Below, one piece after another: positions 41,925 through 50,066 of a stretch of 52,029 nucleotides of DNA. Made by a program: the position numbers and the translations under genes. The first letter of the stretch is position 1, and the number at the start of each line of letters is the position of its first letter. Origin of the DNA: a virus; the IMG/VR virus record IMGVR_UViG_3300028553_002163, positions 1 through 52,029 of that record; one strand, 5' to 3'. A model generated the notes under the pieces. That model ran no database searches. It saw only the letters and a list, made by a program, of their open reading frames with translations, and was not told the DNA's origin.

Positions 41925-43190
41925 ATGGTAAAAAATAAAAACATTGTGAGAGTGTCTCTCGCAAGCGGATTTGGCACGCTGTTTGAGTGGTATGATTTTT
42001 TGATCTATGCCGTGGCCACAGGATTGGTTTTCAAACATCTATTCTTCCCCGCTACCGATCCCGCCATTGCAATATTGCTGTCCATGTTGACATTTGGTGT
42101 TGGCTATGTAGTGCGGCCGCTGGGCGGTTTGATATTTGGTTATTTTGGAGATAGGGTCGGCCGCAAATCCATGCTGCTGTGGACTCTGGTGATCATGGGC
42201 CTCAGCACGTTTGCCATTGGCTTGCTGCCCACATATCAACAAGTGGGCCTCTGGGCGCCGGCCATGTTAGTTGCCTTGCGCATCATACAGGGGCTGAGCT
42301 TTGGAGGAGAATGGGCCGGGGGAAGCATCATGATCCTGGAGCATGCTCCAGACAAGCACAGGGGTCTCTATGCCAGCTTGGTGCAGATGGGCTACCCAAT
42401 TGGATTCTTGTTGGCGTCTGGAGTTTTCTTGCTTACTATCAATCTATCCGGCGATCAATTCCTGGAATGGGCATGGCGGGTGCCTTTCCTACTTTCTATT
42501 GTGTTGGTCATTGTTGGTTTGGTGATTAGATCACGCATCTCGGAAACCCCTGTGTTCAAAAAACTGCAAGAACAAAGAAAATTATTGAAGGTTCCCTTCA
42601 TGCATGTGTTCAAGCATGAGAAGAGAGCGTTGTTCCTGGGCATTGGCATCAAGACATCAGAGATAGCTTGGGGCTATCTGCCCGCGGTATTCTTTCCGCT
42701 CTGGGCTGTGAACAATTTGGGAGTGGCGAGGGCCGACGTGATGAACTACATATTCATGGCCATGTTCATATCTATCGTGGCCATACCCGCCGCGGCATAT
42801 CTTTCCGATCGCATAGGCAGGAGGAAGATTTTCCTCTACACTGCTGCCATAATGACTGTTTTGGCCATGCCCATATGGTCCACCATGCAGGCGGGACAGT
42901 TCGAACTGCCGTTAGTTGTTGGGTTGGTTGCCGGTGCAGTGATGTTGGCGCCACTGGCTGCTATATTGCCAGAATCTTTTTCAGCTGCAAGTCGTTATAC
43001 TGGGGCAAGCCTGGCCAATCAGATCGCCGCGGCACTGGGAGGTGGTGTGGTGCCTGCCCTGGCCAGTTGGGTAGCAATATCCTCAGGCAGTCTTGTGGGA
43101 GTGGGCATACTGATGGCCGTGTTGAGTCTAAACACTGCGGTGTGTGCTTGGTTAAGCAAAGAAACTTACAATAAGTCGTTGCTCAAATAA
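41925..43190 (+). CDS. MFS transporter, metabolite:H+ symporter (MHS) family
   Basis: 421 residues, about 12 transmembrane segments. MHS signatures: GTLFEWYDFLIYA (residues 17-29), FFPATDP, GYVVRPLGGLIFGYFGDRVGRK (loop 2-3) and FGGEWAGG. Relatives carry alpha-ketoglutarate, citrate, proline/betaine or shikimate. Inner membrane. It sits alone on the plus strand between the bilin reductase and heme oxygenase genes on the other strand; a role in that pathway is possible but not shown. A TAAATA string occurs 24 nt upstream (41895-41900). It ends 8 nt from the convergent heme oxygenase. Confidence 0.88.
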   Translation: MVKNKNIVRVSLASGFGTLFEWYDFLIYAVATGLVFKHLFFPATDPAIAILLSMLTFGVGYVVRPLGGLIFGYFGDRVGRKSMLLWTLVIMGLSTFAIGLLPTYQQVGLWAPAMLVALRIIQGLSFGGEWAGGSIMILEHAPDKHRGLYASLVQMGYPIGFLLASGVFLLTINLSGDQFLEWAWRVPFLLSIVLVIVGLVIRSRISETPVFKKLQEQRKLLKVPFMHVFKHEKRALFLGIGIKTSEIAWGYLPAVFFPLWAVNNLGVARADVMNYIFMAMFISIVAIPAAAYLSDRIGRRKIFLYTAAIMTVLAMPIWSTMQAGQFELPLVVGLVAGAVMLAPLAAILPESFSAASRYTGASLANQIAAALGGGVVPALASWVAISSGSLVGVGILMAVLSLNTAVCAWLSKETYNKSLLK

Positions 43191-43198
43191 TTCATATT

Positions 43199-43789
43199 TT
43201 AAACTTCATGCGGTTGCCGATATTGACTCTGGTTAAGCTCTTCCATCTCAATAAATAATTTTATAGCATACTCGAAACACTTTTTTGCTTCCTCAACAAC
43301 GTTTTCCGGAGCAGACTTTGTATAATCATTTATTGTTTCTCTGATGGATAATATTAATTGCTTGGCATTATCAAATTCCAAATATGTGTTGGGTCCGGGT
43401 GTTTTTGACTTTATAATTTGACCCCCGTACAGGTCTCCCAGATACCTCACATACACGTGGGCATACAATCTGGCTGGATCATTTTGAATAGTGCCAATGT
43501 GCGAAACATATTCAAGCGTGCTTGGTACCACTTCCGGCTGAGGCGTGATGCGCACCCAGAGATCCTGGCAATCGTGCCTGAGCTTGTGCTCTCTGGCTAT
43601 GCCGGGCAGAGAATCCAACAGTCCTCGCCGCTGGCAAGTTTTCTCCAGCGCACCATAACAATGTGCCAGGTTGTACAAATAGGTCGCATACAGACGCGGA
43701 TGTATTTTGCCCGACATCATTGTGGAGACGAACTCTTGCTGTTCGGCTCTGCGATGCTGCTCCATGGTTGCTTGCCTGATGTCTGTCAT
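43199..43789 (-). CDS. ho1: Heme oxygenase (HO-1 type)
   Basis: 196 residues from ATG 43789, which overlaps the preceding stop (ATGA); longer in-frame starts run through that gene. Heme-ligand His12 in the QHRRAEQ segment, and the distal-helix motif RYLGDLYGGQII (GDLYGGQ at 118-124), are diagnostic for biliverdin-forming heme oxygenase. It converts heme to biliverdin IXalpha, CO and Fe2+ with reductant from ferredoxin. It is the last gene of a minus-strand operon that begins with the radical-SAM gene at 45577 behind a TAAATA box, which suggests late expression. Confidence 0.92.
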   Translation of the reverse strand: MTDIRQATMEQHRRAEQQEFVSTMMSGKIHPRLYATYLYNLAHCYGALEKTCQRRGLLDSLPGIAREHKLRHDCQDLWVRITPQPEVVPSTLEYVSHIGTIQNDPARLYAHVYVRYLGDLYGGQIIKSKTPGPNTYLEFDNAKQLILSIRETINDYTKSAPENVVEEAKKCFEYAIKLFIEMEELNQSQYRQPHEV

Positions 43790-44256
43790 ATGTTCTTCTC
43801 GTATATCCATCCCATGCCTTGGGTCTCTGTTTGGAAGATCCACTGATACACAGGCCAGGTGAACTCCAGGTACCACTCACCGTTGAATCCCATATAATTT
43901 GACTTCATTATTGGCTGCGCTGTGATGTTATTTTCTTTGGCATATTGGTAGTAGCCCTTGGTGTATATTGGCCTATATTGACTTTGCAACATGAAACTGG
44001 AATAACGAAATCCCTCAATCCCTATGCTTTTAATTATCACGGCCTTGTCTTTGTCGCCCACTGTGTCTCTATCTGTCTTGTTCAATAGGAACACACTGAT
44101 GCGATTGTTATCTGCGGCGGGCAGCAGCCATTCAAAAGTTTTATGTTCTCCCATGTGGCCTTCGTGCAATACCTGTTCGTTGAACTGGATCTTGACCACT
44201 GGTTGTTCTGCCCAATATATTGGTTGGATGTCCAGAGCTAATTTGACGTCACGCAT
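43786..44256 (-). CDS. Conserved phage protein, possible carbohydrate-binding fold
   Basis: 156 residues, beta-rich. Distinct blocks LPAADNNRISVFLLNKTDRDT, DKAVIIKSIGIEGFRYSSFM, YRPIYTKGYYQYAKEN, and SNYMGFNGEWYLEFTWPVYQWIFQ with ETQGMGWIYEKNI at the end. Resembles small beta-sandwich virion or glycan-binding proteins of marine phages; similar in kind (not in sequence detail) to 49293-49682. It overlaps the genes on both sides, so its expression is tied to heme oxygenase and the radical-SAM protein. Confidence 0.68.
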   Translation of the reverse strand: MRDVKLALDIQPIYWAEQPVVKIQFNEQVLHEGHMGEHKTFEWLLPAADNNRISVFLLNKTDRDTVGDKDKAVIIKSIGIEGFRYSSFMLQSQYRPIYTKGYYQYAKENNITAQPIMKSNYMGFNGEWYLEFTWPVYQWIFQTETQGMGWIYEKNI

Positions 44257-45577
44257 TTACGTGTCCTTGGTATCCATATGCAGACAGGAATTCGTAGAGC
44301 TCTGAGGAATAATTTTTTATGTTTATTTTTTTCAATTTGTCCCATTGGTCCAGCTTATCTGCGCAGGTTTTTCTCAATTGTTCTGCATCCACTGGCGCAG
44401 ATACTTTTGCTAGCCCAATAATAGATTCACATTCGTTTCTCATGCTGATATCTATTTTGTGTGGATCTTTTTGATTGTTAAATTCTTTATTTTCTGTTTT
44501 GGGCAGTGTGTGGAGTACTGCAGATACTTCTTTTATTACTTTTTGTTTAAGATTGTCTGGCAATAGTTTGGCCTGTTGCCACAACGGATTGACCAGCATG
44601 CTGTTATCAATTGGTATGCCCAGCTCGTAGCACCACTTGATTAGGCTTGCATAGGTTGGTAGACTCAATATGCTTGGCACAGTTCTTATGGCTAGAGCCA
44701 TGTTGTCTGGTCGCAGTTTTTTTAATTTTTCTATGTTGGACATTATATTTTTTATTCTGCCTGCCTGTCTGATATAATCGCCCACCGGTTCCACGCTCTC
44801 TATGCTGATGCCTATCTCAGTCCTTTTAAATTTTGCCAATCTATCAAAGTATTTTGTATAATCCACACTGCCATTGATTGTGAAACTAAAATTAATATTC
44901 TTTGCCATGTCTTTCTCCACTAGATAATTTAGAAGAAAATCAAATTTAGGTATGAATGCAACTTCTCCCCCTATGATGTGCATCACTCGAATGCTGTCTG
45001 GGTGCCTCTCGAGATAATCCATGAAGTTTGCCCACCCCTGTGGATCGTCAGACCAATGGTCAAAATTGTTGTTTGTATCTATCCATCCAAGCTCTTTCCA
45101 TTCTCTCTGTAATGGTGTGCTGAAGTACGGATTACACATCCTGCATGAAAAATTACATCGGTCTCCTAGATTGACGTGTAGGCTGTGTACCGTGGTCTCG
45201 GTAAGTCCTTGGTTGTCCTCGCTGTATTGGAAACGCGGCAGATTTGGACTCTGCTGATAGCTCCTCTCGAAAGAATCAAGAAACACCAAGGACTTCATGT
45301 TTTCTTTCCTGCGCGGGCTCTCATAGCCCACCTCGTCCTTGAGTTGGCATGCCCTGCACATGGGGTCGGGTATCTCGCCCAGCTTGATCATCCTGGCCTG
45401 GCGCATGCGGGGACTGTTCCAATACTCTTCTATGGACATCTTCTTGATGTTCCACACTTGTCCCAGCGGGGTGCCAAGTATCTTGTCGTTCTGGCAGCCA
45501 CAGAGATCGAAACTGCCATCATTGTTGATGTTCAACTCAAACCAAGGAATGTTACAGAATATTTTGCTGTTAGGCAT
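44249..45577 (-). CDS. Twitch/SPASM-type radical-SAM protein
   Basis: 442 residues. N-terminal auxiliary Cys region: FCNIPW, LCGC (26-28), C74-RA-C77. Radical-SAM motif C141-NFS-C145-RM-C148, then IIGGEVAFIPKF and TINGSVDYTKYF, ISIESVEPVGDYIRQAG. The fifth radical-SAM gene of the window and the first gene of the heme oxygenase operon. Behind a TAAATA box 7 nt upstream of its ATG. Confidence 0.85.
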   Translation of the reverse strand: MPNSKIFCNIPWFELNINNDGSFDLCGCQNDKILGTPLGQVWNIKKMSIEEYWNSPRMRQARMIKLGEIPDPMCRACQLKDEVGYESPRRKENMKSLVFLDSFERSYQQSPNLPRFQYSEDNQGLTETTVHSLHVNLGDRCNFSCRMCNPYFSTPLQREWKELGWIDTNNNFDHWSDDPQGWANFMDYLERHPDSIRVMHIIGGEVAFIPKFDFLLNYLVEKDMAKNINFSFTINGSVDYTKYFDRLAKFKRTEIGISIESVEPVGDYIRQAGRIKNIMSNIEKLKKLRPDNMALAIRTVPSILSLPTYASLIKWCYELGIPIDNSMLVNPLWQQAKLLPDNLKQKVIKEVSAVLHTLPKTENKEFNNQKDPHKIDISMRNECESIIGLAKVSAPVDAEQLRKTCADKLDQWDKLKKINIKNYSSELYEFLSAYGYQGHVNA

Positions 45578-45583
45578 TTATGC

Positions 45584-46180
45584 CTATTTATTGTCCACTT
45601 CTCTGCTGGTGACAACTTTGTCGGCCAGTCCATATGCCACTGCCTGCTCTGCTGTCATGAAGTTGTCTCGCTCCATGTCCGCTTGCAATTTTTCTAGTGG
45701 CTGTCCTGTGTGTTTTTGATAAACTTGTGTCAGCTCGGCTTTCCAGCGCAACAGCTCGTTGGCCTGGATCTGAACATCTGTGGCCTGGCCCGATGCTCCG
45801 CCCAAGGGTTGATGTATCATGTGTCGAGCGTGTGGCAGTATCAGTCTCTTGCCTTTGGTCCCTGCCGAGGCCAACAATGATCCCATGGAACAGGCTTGCC
45901 CCATGACAATGGTCTGTATGTCACATTGGATATATTGCATGGTGTCGTATATGGCCATGCCGGCTGTGACCAATCCGCCTGGTGAATTGATGTAGATGGT
46001 TATGTCTCTTTCTGGTGCTTGTGATTCACAAAATAATAATTGAGCTACGATAACAGATGCCGAATGCTCCTCGATGGGGCCTTCCAGCACAATGATTCTG
46101 TCCTTCAGCAGTCGGCTGAATATGTCGTAGCTGCGCTCGCCTTTGGATGTTTGTTCGATCACTACTGGTATGAGTGGCAT
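45584..46180 (-). CDS. clpP: ClpP-type serine protease
   Basis: 198 residues, full length for ClpP (E. coli 207 with propeptide). Catalytic triad Ser98 (QACSMGSLL), His123 (MIHQPLGG) and Asp172 (MERDNFM). Subunit of a tetradecameric chamber that works with a host ClpA/X-type ATPase; no ATPase gene in the window. Known as an auxiliary gene of marine phages. Its own sigma70-type promoter suggests earlier expression than the radical-SAM gene just below. Confidence 0.92.
   Translation of the reverse strand: MPLIPVVIEQTSKGERSYDIFSRLLKDRIIVLEGPIEEHSASVIVAQLLFCESQAPERDITIYINSPGGLVTAGMAIYDTMQYIQCDIQTIVMGQACSMGSLLASAGTKGKRLILPHARHMIHQPLGGASGQATDVQIQANELLRWKAELTQVYQKHTGQPLEKLQADMERDNFMTAEQAVAYGLADKVVTSREVDNK
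45585..45590 (-). promoter_or_regulatory. TAAATA late-promoter-like box
   Basis: Minus strand CAATAAATAGGCATAAATG; 7-nt gap to the ATG at 45577. The box overlaps the last codons of clpP. It would drive the radical-SAM, virion-like and heme oxygenase genes. Confidence 0.55.
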
Positions 46181-46189
46181 ATCTGAATT

Positions 46190-46218
46190 ATTTTAACACG
46201 ATAATAAGAGATTGTCAA
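46190..46218 (-). promoter_or_regulatory. Sigma70-type promoter of clpP
   Basis: Minus strand TTGACA (46213-46218, perfect), 17-nt spacer, TAAAAT (46190-46195). The only intergenic space between clpP and the ATP-PPase gene. Confidence 0.65.
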
Positions 46219-46228
46219 TTATGTGGGA

Positions 46229-47464
46229 TTACCAATCTTTTTCAAATTTTGCGAAATGATATAGGATATTTTTCTTAACTCCTTCATCAAACAAATATAA
46301 AGGTTGTAATGTGTCTGTAAGCGCAAAAAACGTCATTGGGTTTTTATTTGCGTGGACCAAGTGATCTTTCTGCCTTAGCTTTTGCATCTCTCCAGACGCT
46401 AATTTTTGTTTGTAAAAAAGATACCACTCGTTTTTATCAAATTCATAGATGTATTTTTTTGCGCACCACTTGAGCGATGCTTGTGCTAGATTGACATCAA
46501 CATTTATTTTTTCGCCATTGTTGTTGTTGACCATGCTCCATTTTTGATAATCCTGGGTGTTGTACCAGTCAAACAGATTGGTATCTATGTAATCAAAGCC
46601 GTGTTTAAAATTATCATGCGTATACGTCCTCATTGCTATGTTAAGGTATCTCAAATTAAACAAAGACCACCATGCCACATCATATAGGCTATTCACAGGC
46701 ACATCACTGGTCAATATATTTTTTTGTAGCTTATGCCAATACGTTTCTCCCCACCTGCTTATGAATAGATCTTTGAAAACAGTGTAATGCACACTGGGAT
46801 CATGTGCCATGGGCCAGTGCTTGATAATATTTTGTTTTGAGGCTGTGGATAAGTCCTTGATGTAGTAAAAAAAATTATTATGCAGGTCCAGCCACCCCTT
46901 GGATCCACACAATGAATCTCCGGACATGGAAGATATAATGATATAGCCCATGTTTACAACATCCTCGGTCAAATATTTTGTGCTGTCAATCGTGACGAAC
47001 TTTTCATGGATATACTTTTTATAAAATTTAGGATTTTCTATTATTGACGCAGTGTTGCAATAAAAAGAAACATTTTCCAATTCTTTTTTGGATAGATTTA
47101 TTAACAAGGCCGTGGTGATTAATAAGCTATCGATGCCTCCGGAATAGAGCACACAAAATTTTATATTTTTTTCCTGTATTAATTTTTTTACCTCGTTGGC
47201 CCGTTCATTGGTTATTTGTGTCCAATTTTTTTTGAAGGTGTGATCGTACGCTGGCATTTTAAATCTATCCAAAATCTTTAACTTCCAGGGCAAGGACCAA
47301 GCTCCCATATTCCTGCCCACCGCGGTAAAGACATCTGTTTTTGCCATATCGATCAGCCACTGACCGGCAGGGCTCGCAGATTCTCTTACGTCGTGCCAAA
47401 ACGATTGGGTCTGTCTGTTGACGTTTATGCTGAAATGATGCAGGTCGGTTTTAATATCAAGCAT
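46229..47464 (-). CDS. N-type ATP-pyrophosphatase (asparagine-synthetase-like, no glutaminase domain)
   Basis: 411 residues. LYSGGIDSLLITTALL (SGGxDS at 108-113) is the PP-loop for AMP formation. The 100 residues before it are not a glutamine amidotransferase domain (no N-terminal Cys). The following ISSMSGDSLCGSKGWLD segment is in the position of the acceptor-acid site. It likely activates a carboxylate or carbonyl for amide or thio-transfer. Overlaps the stop of the next upstream gene by 8 nt; the two form one operon. Confidence 0.72.
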   Translation of the reverse strand: MLDIKTDLHHFSINVNRQTQSFWHDVRESASPAGQWLIDMAKTDVFTAVGRNMGAWSLPWKLKILDRFKMPAYDHTFKKNWTQITNERANEVKKLIQEKNIKFCVLYSGGIDSLLITTALLINLSKKELENVSFYCNTASIIENPKFYKKYIHEKFVTIDSTKYLTEDVVNMGYIIISSMSGDSLCGSKGWLDLHNNFFYYIKDLSTASKQNIIKHWPMAHDPSVHYTVFKDLFISRWGETYWHKLQKNILTSDVPVNSLYDVAWWSLFNLRYLNIAMRTYTHDNFKHGFDYIDTNLFDWYNTQDYQKWSMVNNNNGEKINVDVNLAQASLKWCAKKYIYEFDKNEWYLFYKQKLASGEMQKLRQKDHLVHANKNPMTFFALTDTLQPLYLFDEGVKKNILYHFAKFEKDW

Positions 47465-48200
47465 TGTTGAAGACCTTTTGAATGTCTTTGGGCATCTCGG
47501 TACCTATGATACTATAAAATTCAATACAATTTTTTTTAAATTCATTTTGCCACTTCTCGGGGTAAAAAACTCTTTCATTAAGATTTTTGCTTATAAGTTG
47601 ATACCAAAAAACGTTGACTTGGTCCTGGGCTTCTGTAATATTTTCTGCATATGTTAAAATATTCATCATGTGCGTGGTGAGGGTGGGCTCTAGGGGTTTA
47701 TTGTAAAGGAATGAATTGTATTCGTTGTGTTCTTGCTCGATGTGTATCTGCTGGTAGATCATTGACGTCAACATTATGGCATGCATGCAGCAGTTGACAT
47801 ATTTTGCATAGTCTTGTGTTTCTAACAATTTATTTTTCCTATCTTCATGGCGGAACTCCGCGGGCAGGTCAACTTTTTGTATTTTGGTACTTCCGTCGGT
47901 CCTAAGATATGCTGCTGTTGGACTTTGCCTCAATCCATCCCCGCTGGTTTCAACTTGAAATTTGTGGTGTTGGAAAGTAAATTTAAAACAATTGTCGTTG
48001 GTCATTTTGGGAAATCTATTGTGTTCTTGCAATATGAATAACACTGTGTTTATTTTTGATGACAACACCTGCGCTGTTTTATACAGTGCAAATATATTAT
48101 GGTCGTCTACTAGAAGGAATCTCCGTATCGATGGACTGTATAAACCATAATAAACCCTTGATCCATTTCCGGGATAATAAGTTGACAATACCTTTTCCAT
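47457..48200 (-). CDS. Unknown protein paired with the ATP-pyrophosphatase
   Basis: 247 residues, no recognised family. The N-terminal half is beta-rich (VYYGLYSPSIRRFLLVDDHNIF, VLFILQEHNRF); the C-terminal half is helical with conserved-looking His and Tyr (YVNCCMHAIMLTSMIYQQIHIEQEHNEYNSFL). Translation coupled to 46229-47464, so a scaffold or substrate-binding partner is likely. TAAATA box 6 nt upstream. Confidence 0.68.
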   Translation of the reverse strand: MEKVLSTYYPGNGSRVYYGLYSPSIRRFLLVDDHNIFALYKTAQVLSSKINTVLFILQEHNRFPKMTNDNCFKFTFQHHKFQVETSGDGLRQSPTAAYLRTDGSTKIQKVDLPAEFRHEDRKNKLLETQDYAKYVNCCMHAIMLTSMIYQQIHIEQEHNEYNSFLYNKPLEPTLTTHMMNILTYAENITEAQDQVNVFWYQLISKNLNERVFYPEKWQNEFKKNCIEFYSIIGTEMPKDIQKVFNNA

Positions 48201-48206
48201 GCCAAC

Positions 48207-48212
48207 TATTTA
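48207..48212 (-). promoter_or_regulatory. TAAATA late-promoter-like box
   Basis: Minus strand TGTAAATAGTTGGCATG; 6-nt gap to the ATG at 48200, no Shine-Dalgarno. Confidence 0.55.
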
Positions 48213-48238
48213 CATCATGCTAACAAATGGAAAAAATA

Positions 48239-48628
48239 TTATCTATCCGGGCTCCACCAGGTGTACTGCTCGCCGTGATGCTTCGTGAGCCTGTCCAGCT
48301 GCCGGCGGTGCTCGCGCTCCCTGCGCACCTTGTCTCGCATGATCTTCTGCCAGTCCTCTCGCATTATGAGATCGTCCCTGCAGACCTGCATCTTGACCAG
48401 CATGAGATGTTTCTGCGTGGGGTAGGTCCATATCTCGCCGCGGTGCCAGTTGCTGAGGTGCACCCATCCACGATACTGGCAGTGCGTGCCTGCGAGGTCC
48501 TGCCATTGCTTGGGTGCGCCGAACTGCGGCTGGTGCAGGTAGTGATATATGAACAGCCGCTGGCGTCGGCGGAACCATAGGTCGGGCTGTGTGATCATCC
48601 TGCTCTGGGAATATCTATTGTGCCTCAT
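48239..48628 (-). CDS. Small basic protein of unknown function
   Basis: 129 residues, rich in Arg, His, Trp and Gln (RRRQRLFIYHYLHQ, REREHRRQLDRLTKHH). Other frames are also open here because of high GC. This frame is preferred because of a TAAATA box 7 nt before its ATG and the gap-filling position. No family recognised. Confidence 0.5.
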   Translation of the reverse strand: MRHNRYSQSRMITQPDLWFRRRQRLFIYHYLHQPQFGAPKQWQDLAGTHCQYRGWVHLSNWHRGEIWTYPTQKHLMLVKMQVCRDDLIMREDWQKIMRDKVRREREHRRQLDRLTKHHGEQYTWWSPDR

Positions 48629-48635
48629 GCTGGAT

Positions 48636-48641
48636 TATTTA
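48636..48641 (-). promoter_or_regulatory. TAAATA late-promoter-like box
   Basis: Minus strand CAGTAAATAATCCAGCATG; 7-nt gap to the ATG at 48628. Confidence 0.5.
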
Positions 48642-48687
48642 CTGCTCACGCCATGCAGTAAAGCACCCAGTTATATGGGTGGTGTCG

Positions 48688-48978
48688 TCACTGCATCAAG
48701 AGACGGAACATGCCCACGGAGTCTATCGTGGTCAGCAGCAGGTAGTTGGCCAGCATGCCAAAGCTGCGGCGGTTCCAGGCCGCCCAGGCATACATGCCAC
48801 AGCCCGAGATCCATATGGGGTACAGTATCAGCCAGGGTGGGTTTGGCACCGTGGCGCTCATGGTGATGGAACAGCCGATGCTGAAGCACCAGGCCAACAA
48901 CTCCACGCAGAATCTTAGGGGATAGCTGCGGTAGTCGCGATGGATCCATTCCAGTGTGGGGCGAAATATTCTAAACAT
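48688..48978 (-). CDS. Small multi-spanning membrane protein
   Basis: 96 residues. Basic N-terminus (FRIFRPTLEWIHRDYRSY) then about three hydrophobic segments (CVELLAWCFSIGC, WLILYPIWISGCGMYAWAAW, MLANYLLLTTIDSVGMF). Reminiscent of small membrane proteins common in marine phages, whose function is not known to me. Inner membrane expected. Confidence 0.68.
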   Translation of the reverse strand: MFRIFRPTLEWIHRDYRSYPLRFCVELLAWCFSIGCSITMSATVPNPPWLILYPIWISGCGMYAWAAWNRRSFGMLANYLLLTTIDSVGMFRLLMQ

Positions 48979-48994
48979 GATGTGATCAGTTACT

Positions 48995-49020
48995 CACAGG
49001 GCAGACGGATCCGCCCTGTG
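48995..49020. repeat. Hairpin with CACAGGGC/GCCCTGTG arms
   Basis: Perfect 8-bp stem (48995-49002 with 49013-49020), 10-nt loop that includes GGATCC. It lies just past the stop of the minus-strand gene at 49032, but lacks a T-run. The 3' arm and loop end (GATCCGCCCTGTG) recur at 51980-51992. Confidence 0.65.
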
Positions 49021-49031
49021 AATGTTGTGTG

Positions 49032-49190
49032 TTACTTCTTGGCTGGTGCAGCCGGTGTTACCGGTGCTGTCACTGCTGGCTTGGCCGCTGGCGCTGTGGC
49101 TTTTGGCTTCAGCGTGTAGTAGCCCACCAACGCAACCAATACCACCACTACTGCGATGGCAATGTTTCTATATGAAAACAAATTGTTCAT
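49032..49190 (-). CDS. Small membrane protein with Ala/Pro tail
   Basis: 52 residues from ATG 49190 (a longer in-frame start at 49265 has no support). One transmembrane helix (NIAIAVVVVLVALVGYYTL) and a periplasmic or cytosolic low-complexity tail of Ala, Pro, Lys, Thr (KATAPAAKPAVTAPV). Function unknown; the layout resembles TonB/TolA-like linkers in miniature, without any domain to support that. Confidence 0.6.
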   Translation of the reverse strand: MNNLFSYRNIAIAVVVVLVALVGYYTLKPKATAPAAKPAVTAPVTPAAPAKK

Positions 49191-49278
49191 TTGTGTTCTC
49201 CGTTGTTGATGGGTGTATTGTAGCACAACGCTGCAGTGTGTCAACCTTTGGTAATTGCCTGCCACGGCCGGAGTGTTT

Positions 49279-49284
49279 TAAATA
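49279..49284 (+). promoter_or_regulatory. TAAATA late-promoter-like box
   Basis: TTTTAAATAACACACATATG; 8-nt gap to ATG 49293, no Shine-Dalgarno. Defines the start of the gene better than the open frame upstream. Confidence 0.5.
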
Positions 49285-49292
49285 ACACACAT

Positions 49293-49682
49293 ATGCATGT
49301 GCTGACCCTGAGACCCATCAAGACCCTGACCACGGACAGCCACAGCCTGTGGCACTACCACTGCCACTGGATCCCGGCCCAGCTCACGGGCATGGAGCTG
49401 GAGGTCGTGGCGCAGCGTTCCGGACCCGTGCAGGACCACCAGATACGCCTGCAGCTGGATGGCGAGGCCGTGGGGGAGAATCGAGCAGGGCAGGGTGGAC
49501 CCTGTTATGGTGGCCCCAATGACCTATGGGGCACACAGATCACCTTCCAGGAGATCAACAGGATGAGCGTGCTGACGCAGTATCTGTGCGGCACAGAGCC
49601 CCGGGGGCGGATAGTGGTGGAGGATGTGATATTGAAGTTGCACTACAGGCCCTGGCCGCTGGTGCAGCCGGGCTCGATGTGA
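49293..49682 (+). CDS. Small beta-rich protein, possibly virion- or glycan-related
   Basis: 129 residues from ATG 49293. Beta-rich with HYHCHWIPAQLTGMELEVV, a QDHQIRLQLDGEAVGEN segment, and GRIVVEDVILKLHYRPWPLVQPG at the end, the profile of a small beta-sandwich. Similar in kind to 43786-44256. Stops 4 nt from the convergent csp gene. Confidence 0.62.
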   Translation: MHVLTLRPIKTLTTDSHSLWHYHCHWIPAQLTGMELEVVAQRSGPVQDHQIRLQLDGEAVGENRAGQGGPCYGGPNDLWGTQITFQEINRMSVLTQYLCGTEPRGRIVVEDVILKLHYRPWPLVQPGSM

Positions 49683-49686
49683 TGAT

Positions 49687-49893
49687 CTACTGGACGGATA
49701 GGTTGACTGCTGCTGGACCCTTGTCTGTGGATTCCAGGTCAAACATCACTGCATCACCCTCGTTGAGAGTGTCCATGCCTGCTGCCTGAACCGCTGTTAT
49801 GTGTACGAACACGTCCTTGTCTTCTGTTGCTATGAATCCAAACCCTTTTTGGGCGTTGAACCATTTTACTGTTCCTTGTGTCATTGTTGTCAT
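49687..49893 (-). CDS. csp: Cold-shock-domain protein
   Basis: 68 residues, standard CspA size. [15 protein letters not shown] (RNP1 at 16-21) and VFVHI (RNP2 at 28-32). An RNA/ssDNA-binding chaperone; in a phage it may favour translation or antitermination during infection. Behind its own promoter with a leader of about 130 nt, longer than almost any other in the window, which recalls the regulated leaders of host csp genes. Alternative internal start at MTQGTVKW. Confidence 0.92.
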   Translation of the reverse strand: MTTMTQGTVKWFNAQKGFGFIATEDKDVFVHITAVQAAGMDTLNEGDAVMFDLESTDKGPAAVNLSVQ

Positions 49894-50028
49894 TGTCTTT
49901 CTTTTTTGTTGTTGTTATTATTAGGTACTGTAATTCTAGTGGGGAAAATTAGCCTGGTGCACTGAATGTGCCCATGTGTCGTTGTCTCTACTTGCTTTAC
50001 CTTACTTTGTTCTTGTTTACTTATGACT

Positions 50029-50057
50029 ATTGTAGCACGCCCTTGCAGATGGGTCAA
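50029..50057 (-). promoter_or_regulatory. Sigma70-type promoter of csp
   Basis: Minus strand TTGACC (50052-50057), 17-nt spacer, TACAAT (50029-50034). Transcription would start near 50022, giving a leader of about 130 nt of A-rich, partly repetitive sequence (AACAACAAC runs) before the ATG at 49893. No gene in 49894-50066. Confidence 0.6.
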
Positions 50058-50066
50058 CCTGATTGC

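Noticed and set aside
48239-48580. Two other long frames (plus 48227-48580, minus 48243-48578)
   Set aside because: GC-rich shadow frames; only the 48628 minus-strand frame has a promoter box and start at the right distance.
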